From the NCBI GenBank assembly GCA_013112575.1, contig JABFGG010000005.1:1-64000 (forward strand): 64,000 bases of DNA, in the 5' to 3' direction. The DNA comes from Chloroflexota bacterium. Lineage in GTDB: Bacteria > Chloroflexota > Anaerolineae > Anaerolineales > UBA11579. This document shows positions 49,978-58,323 of the stretch, in pieces (within the stretch, counting starts at the first letter, position 1; each line of letters opens with the position of its first letter). Below the pieces are notes generated by a model. It saw nothing but the letters and a program-made list of their open reading frames with translations, made no database searches and was not told where the DNA came from. The position numbers and the translations under genes are program-made.

Positions 49978-50684
49978 GCGCGTACTCCTTCTTTGCGTAC
50001 TACAAAACGATAAAAAGCCCTTTGGCTGAAGTAGAAGGTCACCCCCAGCACCACGAGGGAGTAAACTAATCCATACACAATTTCCCAGCCTGGCACCGGC
50101 ACAAAAGCGGCTTTCAATAGAACTAACTGGGGCTGGATGGGGTGCAGGTACATGAGAGGCGTGGGCCAGATATTGAAGTAATGCAACAAGGGCAATGAAT
50201 AAAGCAAGGTCCACGCCACCGAAGGGAAGATGAACTCGTTGATCGAGTCATAACGCGCCACCACCCAAAAACCGTACAACGCGTAGATACCGATCAACAA
50301 GATGATGCCCACCAGCATCCATAGCCAGTTGAAACTAAACCCGGACACTAACAGCACGAGAGCCACCGTTTCTATTAATGATAACAATCCCAACGTCAAT
50401 ACTTTGGAGATCAAATACTCCGACTTGCGCAGGGGCGTAACGATCTGGGCTTCCAGGGTACCCTCCCCTTTTTCCAGCAAGACCAGTCCGGCCATGAAGT
50501 AAAAGGAATTGATCGTCAGGTTACTCATGATGATAGCGGGCCACAGCACACTCATATCCACGCCGGAGATCTGCCTGAGTAATAAAACCATTACAACAGC
50601 CACAAAGCCTGAAGCGTAGTAAAAACCCTGCCGGAACTGCAAACGGATATCGTAAAGGACAGTTGATAACAGCCGCTTGGTCAT
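49974..50684 (-). CDS. ABC-2 type membrane permease, first of three
   Basis: 236 aa, six predicted helices. It contains VLLEKGEGTLEAQIVTPLRKSEYLISK, the cytoplasmic segment in which a ...EKxxGTLE...P...S block touches the ATPase in ABC-2 exporters. It overlaps the ATPase gene by 4 nt (ATGA). Substrate unknown; fluoroquinolone-type multidrug exporters have this gene order (inference). Confidence 0.8.
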   Translation of the reverse strand: MTKRLLSTVLYDIRLQFRQGFYYASGFVAVVMVLLLRQISGVDMSVLWPAIIMSNLTINSFYFMAGLVLLEKGEGTLEAQIVTPLRKSEYLISKVLTLGLLSLIETVALVLLVSGFSFNWLWMLVGIILLIGIYALYGFWVVARYDSINEFIFPSVAWTLLYSLPLLHYFNIWPTPLMYLHPIQPQLVLLKAAFVPVPGWEIVYGLVYSLVVLGVTFYFSQRAFYRFVVRKEGVRA

Positions 50685-51535
50685 GCCAGACTCCTTCCCG
50701 TCACCTGGATGAAGATATCCTCCAGGGTGGCTTCCTGAGAATGAATCGTCTGGATACTGTTCTGGCGCAAGATACCCTGGAACTCGTTGTTCTCCGCCAG
50801 GCCATCCAATGGGAATTCCTGTTGCTCGGTAGCCCCGTTGACACCGAATTCGACCTTGACCATTTGTTTTCCATGCTCCAGCTTGAGGCTGCGTGGCGAG
50901 TCGATCAGCTTGATCTCACCATCGATGATGAAGGCCACGCGGTCGCACAGTTGGTCAGCCACACTCATGTCATGCGTGGTCAGGAAAACGGTTTTACCCG
51001 CTTCCTTCTGTTCACGAATCAGCTCTTTAATACGCCGCGCATTGACCGGGTCTAGGCCCGCCGTAGGCTCATCCAGAAACAGCAATTCGGGGTCATGCAG
51101 AAGCGAACGCGCCACGTTGAGGCGATTCTTCATACCCTTGGAGTATTGGGAAACCAGCATGTCGCCGTCATCTTCCAGCCCTACCCAACCCAAGAGCTCA
51201 TCCGGCTTGTGCACGCTACCCTCGTACAGGGAACCAAAGTAGCGCAGATTCTCATTGCCACTCAGTTTGAGGTAATGGTTGGGCAACTCGAAGGACACGC
51301 CCACTCGCTGGTAATAATCCTGCCCCCAATCTGTTAGCGGGCGGTCAAAGACAGATACCTGTCCTTTAAAATCGCGCAACAAACCAATCAGGATTTTTTG
51401 TGTGGTTGACTTACCCGCCCCACTCGGCCCCAGGAAGCCGAATATCTCCCCAGGCTCTATCTGGAAATCCAGGTCATTGATCGCCGGGGCATCCCCGCCA
51501 GTGTATGTAAACGTCAGGTCTTTTACTGAGATCAT
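50681..51535 (-). CDS. ABC transporter ATP-binding protein
   Basis: 284 aa. Walker A GPSGAGKST, Q-loop, signature YSKGMKNRLNVARSLL (variant of LSGGQ), Walker B LLFLDEPTAGLD and switch histidine TTHD. A C-terminal extension follows (to about 284). It is the ATPase of the three-permease exporter downstream, overlapping the first permease gene. Expressed from the promoter at 52278-52305 behind the TetR gene. Confidence 0.9.
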   Translation of the reverse strand: MISVKDLTFTYTGGDAPAINDLDFQIEPGEIFGFLGPSGAGKSTTQKILIGLLRDFKGQVSVFDRPLTDWGQDYYQRVGVSFELPNHYLKLSGNENLRYFGSLYEGSVHKPDELLGWVGLEDDGDMLVSQYSKGMKNRLNVARSLLHDPELLFLDEPTAGLDPVNARRIKELIREQKEAGKTVFLTTHDMSVADQLCDRVAFIIDGEIKLIDSPRSLKLEHGKQMVKVEFGVNGATEQQEFPLDGLAENNEFQGILRQNSIQTIHSQEATLEDIFIQVTGRSLA

Positions 51536-51561
51536 TGTTTGTCTTCCTTGTGATAATGTTG

Positions 51562-52227
51562 TTATTTCCTGGCTTCACGCGGGCCAAGTCCGTTTTGCAA
51601 AATATCTACCAGCGCGTCGAACAATTCTTCCCCTTCTGTGGTGTCCAGTGGATAACGTTCGCTTGTAGTCAATTCTTCAGGCGTGATTTCCAGGCGGTCA
51701 ACCATATACTTGCCGTAATGCACGGTGATCAGATCGAACAAAAAAGCGGCTACTCCCGCATCGACATTGGGATCGATCACACCCTGCTCCACGCCATTTC
51801 GCATGAACTGCTCAAAGAAGACTCGCCCACCACTGCGTGCGATCTTCAGCGTTTCTTCCGGCAAAGGCACATCATCTGTCACCACCCTGTAGCCGAACTT
51901 TGCCAGTTTAGGATGGCTTAGTTCGAAGTTCGCCCCGGCCCGTGCCACCCAGCGTAGGTGTTCAAAGACATCCACATCTTCGTCAGGCGGCGGGGTCTGC
52001 TGGAGAAAAGCTTGTTTTTCCTGGATGATCATGTCGAATAAGTGCAGGTACAGGTCACGCTTGTCTTCAAAATATTGGTAGAAGCTGCCTTTGGCAATAC
52101 CCGTCCGCCGCACGATCTGCGAGATAGAGGCTGCTTCATAAGGGTTCTCGGCGAATTCTTCGATGGCAACATCGATGATCTTGCGTTGCTTCTCTTCGGG
52201 CAAATTGAAGAAGGTCTCTGACGGCAT
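51562..52227 (-). CDS. TetR-family transcriptional regulator
   Basis: 221 aa. N-terminal TetR helix-turn-helix (IDVAIEEFAENPYEAASISQIVRRTGIAKGSFYQYFEDKRDLYLHLFD), then a ligand-binding domain. It is the first gene of the exporter operon, 26 nt before the ATPase gene. Its operator is the long palindrome at 52243-52280 over its own start region, so it should repress the exporter until a ligand, perhaps the exported compound, binds. Confidence 0.9.
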   Translation of the reverse strand: MPSETFFNLPEEKQRKIIDVAIEEFAENPYEAASISQIVRRTGIAKGSFYQYFEDKRDLYLHLFDMIIQEKQAFLQQTPPPDEDVDVFEHLRWVARAGANFELSHPKLAKFGYRVVTDDVPLPEETLKIARSGGRVFFEQFMRNGVEQGVIDPNVDAGVAAFLFDLITVHYGKYMVDRLEITPEELTTSERYPLDTTEGEELFDALVDILQNGLGPREARK

Positions 52228-52242
52228 ACACGTCCTTAACTA

Positions 52243-52305
52243 AATGTGACTGGTCGGTCACATGACCGGCCAGTCACATTATATATAGATTTTCCGGGGT
52301 GTCAA
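52243..52305 (-). promoter_or_regulatory. TetR operator and consensus promoter of the exporter operon
   Basis: On the minus strand TTGACA (52305-52300), a 16-nt spacer, and TATAAT (52283-52278), both perfect hexamers. Starting at the last three bases of the -10 box is a 38-bp palindrome (52243-52280). It consists of 18-nt arms, 17 of 18 matching, around CA. Each arm contains a TGAC-N6-GTCA site (TGACTGGTCGGTCA and TGACCGGCCAGTCA), as for two TetR dimers. Confidence 0.85.
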
Positions 52306-52418
52306 TATCTGAGTTGAGAAAAGAAAGCGGCTCTAAACTTCTTGGAATATTGTCCCCAAGCCAGAATCAATTGGTAGAATTATTTATCTAATCCCCCAGC
52401 CAGCAGAAGGAGCCGAAC

Positions 52419-52616
52419 ATGACCGAACATATGAAAATCGCAAAACTTGACACAGACCAAGTATCCAAGATCCAGGCTCTAGAGAATGAGCTTGGAATGC
52501 ACATGCTGGCTTTTGGGGACAATCATGCCATTGCCAATCTCAGCGAAGACCAACTAAATCAAATCCAAACTTTGGAAAAGGAACTAGGTGTGACCTTGGT
52601 AGTGTACCAAGGCTAG
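52419..52616 (+). CDS. Small protein with two tandem repeats
   Basis: 65 aa. A repeat of about 24 residues occurs twice: KLDTDQVSKIQALENELGMHM and NLSEDQLNQIQTLEKELGVTL, sharing the (S/T)xDQxxxIQxLExELGxxL pattern. It should fold as two helix-turn units. Start ATG 52419 has AAGGAG 9-14 nt upstream. The stop is 3 nt before the convergent permease gene's stop. Function unknown. Confidence 0.65.
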   Translation: MTEHMKIAKLDTDQVSKIQALENELGMHMLAFGDNHAIANLSEDQLNQIQTLEKELGVTLVVYQG

Positions 52617-52619
52617 TTC

Positions 52620-53912
52620 TTACAATTTCCCACGCAAGCGCGGCTCTGCGATCTCATGAAATCCTATCGAGATGAAATAGAATGCACCGGCAAAAAGCGA
52701 AATGCACAACGCCGCAGGGATCAGTGCATTCCAGGCAATCGCCCCGGTAATGCCTATGTTTGAGATGCTGTCAAAGATAATCCCGCCCCAATTCAGTTTT
52801 GCTCCTCGCGATAGGCCCAGGAAGGAGATAAACCCATCCGCGAAAATCGCACCCACTACACCCATTAACATCTGCACTGCCGCTAGCGGCAGCATCTGAG
52901 GTAATAAATGCTTGAAGATAAGACGCAAATGACCCGCCCCCGCGATGCGGGCGGCATCAAAATATGGCTTGGTGAGGATCGATACTGCCTGTGATCTCAT
53001 TACAATGCCAGACCCACCTAAACCCTCGATCAATCCATATAACAAACCGAACTGTAAAGGACTAATTTCCGTAGTAAATCCGATGACGATCATCACAAGG
53101 GGAGCAGGTATAAGCAAGGCCAGATCGGATAATTGGGTAAACAAGGTACCCAGGACGCCTTTGAAATAAGCAGAAAATGATCCACTAAGCACACTAAAGA
53201 ACGCCGTCCCCAAAGCTGCTGTGATGGCAACCACAAAGGTAATCGGTGCCGTTGCCAACAACATGCTCAGCACATCCCGCCCTAAAACATCTGTGCCCAA
53301 AAGGTGCGCCGCAGAAGGCAGTGAGGGGTGTGGAGCAGCAGAGATATCAAATCCCACCTTAGGATCATAAATGACTTTTGGCCAGACTGTATTTAATAAT
53401 ATGGGGTGCCCGATGGCCATTAGGGTGAAGATCGCCAGCAGGACCAACCCAAAGACGGCCTGCCTGTTGCCTGAAAAAACTTTCCAGGCCTCACGCATTC
53501 GAAAAGCAGTAGTGGCAAGGCGCAGCCGTAGCTGGAGGATAGACCAACGCATTCGCTCAGTAATTGTTCTTCCACGGCTGGCGGAAGCCTTGAGCGGCTG
53601 TAGGCTTGGAATTGTGATCGGGACGGAGGTTTTCGCGTAAGCTTCGCCCATGCTGGCAACAGTCAAATCGGGGTCCTGGCGCATTAGGCGAGCCAGGGCT
53701 TCCCTATGTAAAGGATCCAATTGCAAGGTTTTTTCCAGATACTCCAGTTGTTGTCGACGACTACTTGCTACATAGCTGAGCAAATACCAGGTGTCAGCGC
53801 TGTCCGGATGTTTCCGGATAACCTCATCCAGGATACGCTTTGCCGCCTTGATGTTCCCCGCCCGGATGCGCAAAACCGCCGTTCGCAGGACCTGAGCTTC
53901 CCGATCGATCAT
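52620..53912 (-). CDS. DppC-type ABC permease with N-terminal TPR-like extension
   Basis: 430 aa. Residues about 12-75 are TPR-like (RIRAGNIKAAKRILDEVIRKHPDSADTWYLLSYV, then QQLEYLEKTLQLDPLHREALARL). After a linker, residues 150-430 are a DppC/OppC permease with the expected first helix (VFGLVLLAIFTLMAIGHPIL), the HLLGTDVLGRDVLSMLL signature and the DppC-type EAA-like loop (SVGxxx region AARIAGAGHLRLIFKHLLPQM). It should be one half of a peptide or nickel-type importer with the 53909 product. No substrate-binding protein and no ATPases are adjacent, so these must come from elsewhere. The TPR-like extension is not usual in DppC. Confidence 0.8.
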   Translation of the reverse strand: MIDREAQVLRTAVLRIRAGNIKAAKRILDEVIRKHPDSADTWYLLSYVASSRRQQLEYLEKTLQLDPLHREALARLMRQDPDLTVASMGEAYAKTSVPITIPSLQPLKASASRGRTITERMRWSILQLRLRLATTAFRMREAWKVFSGNRQAVFGLVLLAIFTLMAIGHPILLNTVWPKVIYDPKVGFDISAAPHPSLPSAAHLLGTDVLGRDVLSMLLATAPITFVVAITAALGTAFFSVLSGSFSAYFKGVLGTLFTQLSDLALLIPAPLVMIVIGFTTEISPLQFGLLYGLIEGLGGSGIVMRSQAVSILTKPYFDAARIAGAGHLRLIFKHLLPQMLPLAAVQMLMGVVGAIFADGFISFLGLSRGAKLNWGGIIFDSISNIGITGAIAWNALIPAALCISLFAGAFYFISIGFHEIAEPRLRGKL

Positions 53913-55072
53913 GAGCTTGCCGCCACTTTTGTTTGTATGCGAATGCGTGGATCAAGATAGGCCTGCAGGACATCCAGGCCAATACGAGCAACCAGGGAGA
54001 TAAGCCCGATCACCAAAAACAGTCCCATAAATTGAGGGCCATTTTGGGTAGTCACCGACACTAATAACATAGAGCCGATCCCCGGCCAGTCCAGCACAAA
54101 TTCAAGCATGGCTCCGGTTGTCAACAAATAGGGCAAACGCATCACCAACCGGCTTATCACCGGCAGGATGGCGTTACGGGCTGCATGTTTCTCTTTTATG
54201 GCCCTGTCTGGCAAGCCCTTCGCTCGAGCAGTCAAGAGATAATCTTCATTCAAGGTATCCATCATCGTTGAACGTGCAATGAACAAGGTCTCCCCAAAAG
54301 AAAGCACTACAAATACGATAAATGGGATTGCCAGAATCTGAAGAAGCTCCCAGATGTAAGTCGAATGAGCATAAAAAAGCCAGGTAGCTATCACCCCACC
54401 TGCTAACAAAATGGGCAAGACCAATGGGTGTACCGATTGTCGAGACAATCGCTGCAGTATCTGGTTCCCGATCCACAACAAAGCAATTACGCCCCCAAAA
54501 GACCACAACATGTAAGTCATCACTTGCGTCGCCGGAACAGGAGCCGTACGCCACACTGGGTCGCTAAAGGAATTGATAAAAATCTCCAACCGATCTCGGA
54601 AGAAATACCTTGCTACGAAGGCCGCCCAGGGAGGGAAAGATGTATAAAAAATGATTCCCAAAAAAGCAGCGGGGTTGGATATGATGCGGGGGGTTTTCCA
54701 GGCAATCGTCTTGCCGATCCAATTCCCGATCACAAAAGCCAAAAGTGTCCCAAACCCAAACAACATTAACGTGTAGGGAACCAGGAATTTGACCACATCT
54801 GCCACAGCATACGGCTCGCCCCGCGCGGAAAAAGCTTGCCCAAGATCACCTCGAGCCAATCTGCCGATCCAGTGCAGATATTGCTCCCAGAGGGGTAAGT
54901 TCACCCCTGTGATCTCACGCAGGCTGGCAGACTCTTCATTTGACAATTGCAGGGCAAACTGGCTGACGTAGTCACCCGGCATCAATATCTGGATGAGAAA
55001 GAATGCTGCACTGATAAAGATGAATAACTGAACGATGCCTACCAACAATCGACGCAAAATGTATCGAAACAT
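53909..55072 (-). CDS. DppB-type ABC transporter permease
   Basis: 387 aa. DppB family: first helix RRLLVGIVQLFIFISAAFFLIQILMPGD and the family's N-terminal FxxxxLxPGD-type block, then FIARSTMMDTLNEDYLLTARAKGLPDRAIKEKHAARNAILPVISRL (EAA coupling loop), as in DppB/OppB. Longer than usual (about 310-340) because of an inserted hydrophobic part between residues about 170 and 240. Overlaps the DppC-type gene by 4 nt. Forms a heterodimer with it. Confidence 0.85.
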   Translation of the reverse strand: MFRYILRRLLVGIVQLFIFISAAFFLIQILMPGDYVSQFALQLSNEESASLREITGVNLPLWEQYLHWIGRLARGDLGQAFSARGEPYAVADVVKFLVPYTLMLFGFGTLLAFVIGNWIGKTIAWKTPRIISNPAAFLGIIFYTSFPPWAAFVARYFFRDRLEIFINSFSDPVWRTAPVPATQVMTYMLWSFGGVIALLWIGNQILQRLSRQSVHPLVLPILLAGGVIATWLFYAHSTYIWELLQILAIPFIVFVVLSFGETLFIARSTMMDTLNEDYLLTARAKGLPDRAIKEKHAARNAILPVISRLVMRLPYLLTTGAMLEFVLDWPGIGSMLLVSVTTQNGPQFMGLFLVIGLISLVARIGLDVLQAYLDPRIRIQTKVAASS

Positions 55073-55250
55073 CTCAATCCTGGCCTGCCATTAAGGGCTC
55101 AAAATAGGAATCCATACCAATTGTCTTTAGGTTCTGTAACGTAGCTGTGACAACTCTCGCAATTGTTTCCTCACCAAAAAAACTGATTACCTGGATTGTA
55201 GCATCAGGCTACATTGCTAACTCGATTCAATACTGTTCTTGGAAACAAAA

Positions 55251-55286
55251 AACCCTCCTGCAAAATTTACCACTTGCAGGAGGGTT
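55251..55286. terminator. Terminator after the Tag-like gene
   Basis: AACCCTCCTGCAA (55251-55263) and TTGCAGGAGGGTT (55274-55286), with an A-tract on the left that becomes the T-run of the minus-strand transcript. Confidence 0.8.
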
Positions 55287-55308
55287 TGGTTCATTTCAAA
55301 AGAATATC

Positions 55309-55761
55309 TTATTTCTTTCCGTACCTATCCTGGAATTCCTCGTAGGCAGGCACATCTTCCTTTACAACATACAAGAAGTAGAAGATACCCATGGGCCCGA
55401 GGAATTTAAAATCCTTACGGATAGCTTTGAGCGTGGCATCAAAATCTTCGTGGGACCGCAGGTATTTCTTGAAGGACCCATGTTCTTTATCCAAATCGAT
55501 CATCCTCTGGGCATTGCCCACAATCGCTGCCAGTTTGCGATGGTTGCGAATCACGCGTGTATCCTGCGTCAGGTCTTCCACATCCTTTTCGCTCATGTCT
55601 GCGACTTTATGCACGTCAAAATCGTGGAATGCTTCGCGGGTCGTGGCCCACTTGGCCTCGACCACTTTCCAGGACATACCACTCTGGAAGACCACTTTAC
55701 TCATGATGTCCAGGTAATCGTCTAAAGATTGAGGGTTGATTTGTTCGGGAGCTTCAGGCAT
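55309..55761 (-). CDS. 3-methyladenine DNA glycosylase I (Tag)-like protein, probably non-canonical
   Basis: 150 aa. The core FQSGMSWKVVEAKWATTREAF, DFDVHKVADMSEKDVEDLTQDTRVIRNHRKLAAIVGNAQ follows the Tag fold (AGLSWxTxLxKR, FDPxKVAxMxExDVExLxQDxGIIRHRxKI). It lacks the N-terminal zinc snap and the glutamate just before QxGLSW that binds the base in Tag: the aligned residue is Val. It may be a diverged relative with a different substrate or no glycosylase activity. Start ATG 55761, preceded by GGAGG. Confidence 0.65.
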   Translation of the reverse strand: MPEAPEQINPQSLDDYLDIMSKVVFQSGMSWKVVEAKWATTREAFHDFDVHKVADMSEKDVEDLTQDTRVIRNHRKLAAIVGNAQRMIDLDKEHGSFKKYLRSHEDFDATLKAIRKDFKFLGPMGIFYFLYVVKEDVPAYEEFQDRYGKK

Positions 55762-55807
55762 CTCGTCCTCCAAACATATGTTCTATTTCGATTTAGTATA
55801 ACACAAG

Positions 55808-56413
55808 TTAACTGTCAGACTGGATTACACGCACTACCCGACTCCCAAGTCCAATTCGCCCCAGCACAGACAACCACAGCAAGATCATGGTCGTAAACCC
55901 GATCAATGCATTCCAACCAGGATAAACTTTAGGATAAACAAAGATAGCGATTAAGGTCACCAATACAATGCCGCCGGCCAGCCAATAATCGTTTTGAGTG
56001 CCGTAGATGGGAGCTACCGCTATCAAATGCAATCCGACCACTACTGCCACGTACGGGCCGATCCACTCAGGCCGGTCCAGGGCAGCAGCCAAGATAACTG
56101 CCCCCACTGCAACAGAAATCGCCTCGATCGCAGTCGCAATGCCCAATCGCATATTAGCACGTTGGTAATCAGCCTGTATTTCCTCTGAGAGAGTATCCTC
56201 CGGTAAGCGCCGTACTCGTTGCAAGTAATTGTATATAGCAAAGACCAACCCCAGGATAACAAAAAAGATGCCAATAAGGTAAAGCCAGTTTGCCCCACCT
56301 AAACCAATTGCAGCGATTCCCACAGCCGCCCACAGACCACTAATTACCAAAAAGATTCCTGCCCCATACCCTAAACCCAGAGCGTAACTGCGTGAGCGTT
56401 TCTCTAGCTTCAT
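55808..56413 (-). CDS. Hypothetical polytopic membrane protein
   Basis: 201 aa, five to six transmembrane segments in pairs, with a charged linker RVRRLPEDTLSEEIQADYQRANMR after the second. Function unknown. The 56418 gene ends 4 nt before its start, so the two probably form one transcript. Confidence 0.6.
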   Translation of the reverse strand: MKLEKRSRSYALGLGYGAGIFLVISGLWAAVGIAAIGLGGANWLYLIGIFFVILGLVFAIYNYLQRVRRLPEDTLSEEIQADYQRANMRLGIATAIEAISVAVGAVILAAALDRPEWIGPYVAVVVGLHLIAVAPIYGTQNDYWLAGGIVLVTLIAIFVYPKVYPGWNALIGFTTMILLWLSVLGRIGLGSRVVRVIQSDS

Positions 56414-56417
56414 GTGT

Positions 56418-56918
56418 TTAATTATCTACCACCGTACGCACAACCAGGGTTTGGCACACACCCCCGGAATTGATGCATACATCTAGTTCGCCCGAAAAAT
56501 CTCCGGCCTTGACGGGCACTGCAGTGAAATCAACTTCAATGGTTTCACCGGGGGATATGAGACGGTTAAAAGCATAGCTCACGAATTCCAAACCGAATAG
56601 ATCAAAATCGGTCTCATCAATGGCTCCAGGAGACACATTGCGAATGACAATCCCGTCAAGGTAACTCCTTGGCCAATCGATCGAATCGAGAGTTTGGCTT
56701 TCATTACCCGAGTTATAAACAGAAACCGTAAGGGTAACTTCCTCATCAATTTGTGCAGTAACAGGAACATCAACGCTTATATCCAGGTTCTCGGGTTCCT
56801 GCAATCCATAAGATACCAACCCACCAAAGCCTAGCAGCGAAACGCACAAACAGGCCGCTGCAATAACCACTCCTACTATAACGATAATGAGTATCGTCCG
56901 TCCAGTTGAACTATTCAT
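56418..56918 (-). CDS. Membrane-anchored protein with CARDB/Ig-like external domain
   Basis: 166 aa. One N-terminal transmembrane helix (ILIIVIVGVVIAAACLCVSLLGFGGL) and an external beta-sandwich domain (DISVDVPVTAQIDEEVTLTVSVYNSGNESQTLDSI, then the GETIEVDFTAVPVKAGDFSG strand pair) that resembles CARDB or late-embryogenesis-type modules. Cysteines near the end (DVCINSGGVCQ) may form a disulfide. Function unknown. Confidence 0.6.
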   Translation of the reverse strand: MNSSTGRTILIIVIVGVVIAAACLCVSLLGFGGLVSYGLQEPENLDISVDVPVTAQIDEEVTLTVSVYNSGNESQTLDSIDWPRSYLDGIVIRNVSPGAIDETDFDLFGLEFVSYAFNRLISPGETIEVDFTAVPVKAGDFSGELDVCINSGGVCQTLVVRTVVDN

Positions 56919-56982
56919 TACGCATAACCTCCTGTAAGCCTCACATCAAAATAATCTTACCAGTAAAGCTCACCATTTAAAT

Positions 56983-57010
56983 CAAAAGAGGGCAACTGCC
57001 GCTGCCCTCT
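56983..57010 (-). terminator. Terminator of the BMP importer operon
   Basis: AGAGGGCA (56987-56994) and TGCCCTCT (57003-57010); on the minus strand it is followed by TTTTGAT. It lies just after the 57028 gene's stop. Confidence 0.75.
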
Positions 57011-57027
57011 CTATTTGCAAATCGTGT

Positions 57028-58320
57028 TTATTCCTTTTCGTAAGGCTGTCCGTCTGCCGCAGGCATATGCCCGCGTCCGATCACACCGGCCAAAACGACC
57101 ATTGTAGCGATATAGGGAGCCATCAACAGTATCTCCGAAGGGATATTGACGCTCAAGATCGCCAACTTGGATTGCAACGAATCGGCAAAACCGAACAGCA
57201 GGCTGGCCCCGAACGAGCCAAAGGGAGACCAGTTACCGAAGATCATGGCGGCCAAGCCAATGAAACCGCGTCCTGCTGTCATCACCTCGTCGAAGCGCCC
57301 CACCGAGCCTAGTGTGAAATAGGCCCCACCAAAACCGGCCATCATCCCGCTGAGAGTCACCGCCATATAACGGGTACGGAAGACGTTGATTCCCAAGGTA
57401 TCTGCTGCTTTCGGATGTTCACCCACGGAGCGCAATCGTAAGCCCCAACGCGTGAAAAACAGTCCAATGTGCAATAGGATCAGGAACAGGAACATTGCAA
57501 AAATGAACACATTATTATCAAAGAACACTGGGCCAATAAATGGGATCTTTGACAACAATGGAAATTCAATGCTCTGGAAAATACCAGGGCTGTTGAGTTC
57601 CTGATACTTTTGCAGGAATTTAGCGGAAATAAATGAAGTCATCCCGGTCGCAAAGATATTGATCACAGTACCGGAGATAATCTGATCCGTTTTATATTTT
57701 ATAGAAAGCACACCATGGATCAGGGCCAACAGACCACCAAAAATCACAGCGGAGCCCAAGCCAATCCACAGGCCGGCTGTATCGCCAAAATAAAGACGTC
57801 CAACACTACCCATAAGCGCCCCGATCATCGCCCCGGTCAGCATCATGCCTTCGATAGCGATATTCACTACCCCGGCGCGTTCACTAAGGATGCCGGACAT
57901 CGCCCCAAAAGTGATGGGTACCGCTTTTTGTAAGGTCGTGCGTAACAAACCAGCGATATTCAGGCTGCCATCGGCCGCGGCCCAGGCCAGAAAGCCGAAC
58001 ATGAACAAGAATGAAACCAGGCCCAGCACCAGGTTGGTATTACGGCCAAATCCGCGCGCCAATTGGTACCCACCCAAAACGGCACTAATGATTGCCAGGA
58101 TATTAAGAGCAGGGGCAGTAGCGAATACCCAATCCGCTAATTGAATATCTGAACCACCGGGTGTCAGCCGGAAAGTGGTCGACACCCCTGCATCAACTGT
58201 GCGGATAAAGAACAACCAGATCCCGGCTGCCAATGCCAGGAAAACAAAACCCATCACCCGTTGGCGCCTGGGGGAAATATATTCAACTCGCCGTGACAGT
58301 GTTGCAGCTTGCGTTGCCAT
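57028..58320 (-). CDS. ABC permease of a BMP-family (nucleoside-type) importer, second permease
   Basis: 430 aa. Polytopic BPD_transp_2 (YufQ/NupQ-like) permease: GLLRTTLQKAVPITFGAMSGILSERAGVVNIAIEGMMLTGAM, and GINVFRTRYMAVTLSGMMAGFGGAYFTLGSVGRF. The LSERAGVVNIAIEGM block is the hallmark of this family. An N-terminal extra about 100 residues carry three extra helices. Follows the other permease gene after 3 nt. Nucleosides or related purines are the usual cargo of BMP systems (family knowledge). Confidence 0.9.
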   Translation of the reverse strand: MATQAATLSRRVEYISPRRQRVMGFVFLALAAGIWLFFIRTVDAGVSTTFRLTPGGSDIQLADWVFATAPALNILAIISAVLGGYQLARGFGRNTNLVLGLVSFLFMFGFLAWAAADGSLNIAGLLRTTLQKAVPITFGAMSGILSERAGVVNIAIEGMMLTGAMIGALMGSVGRLYFGDTAGLWIGLGSAVIFGGLLALIHGVLSIKYKTDQIISGTVINIFATGMTSFISAKFLQKYQELNSPGIFQSIEFPLLSKIPFIGPVFFDNNVFIFAMFLFLILLHIGLFFTRWGLRLRSVGEHPKAADTLGINVFRTRYMAVTLSGMMAGFGGAYFTLGSVGRFDEVMTAGRGFIGLAAMIFGNWSPFGSFGASLLFGFADSLQSKLAILSVNIPSEILLMAPYIATMVVLAGVIGRGHMPAADGQPYEKE

Positions 58321-58323
58321 AGG

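Noticed and set aside
49978..50214. N-terminal extension (79 residues) of the second ABC-2 permease
   Set aside because: Runs through the coding part of the upstream permease in another frame; the ATG at 49977 overlaps its stop, as is usual in this operon, and matches the start of the paralogue.
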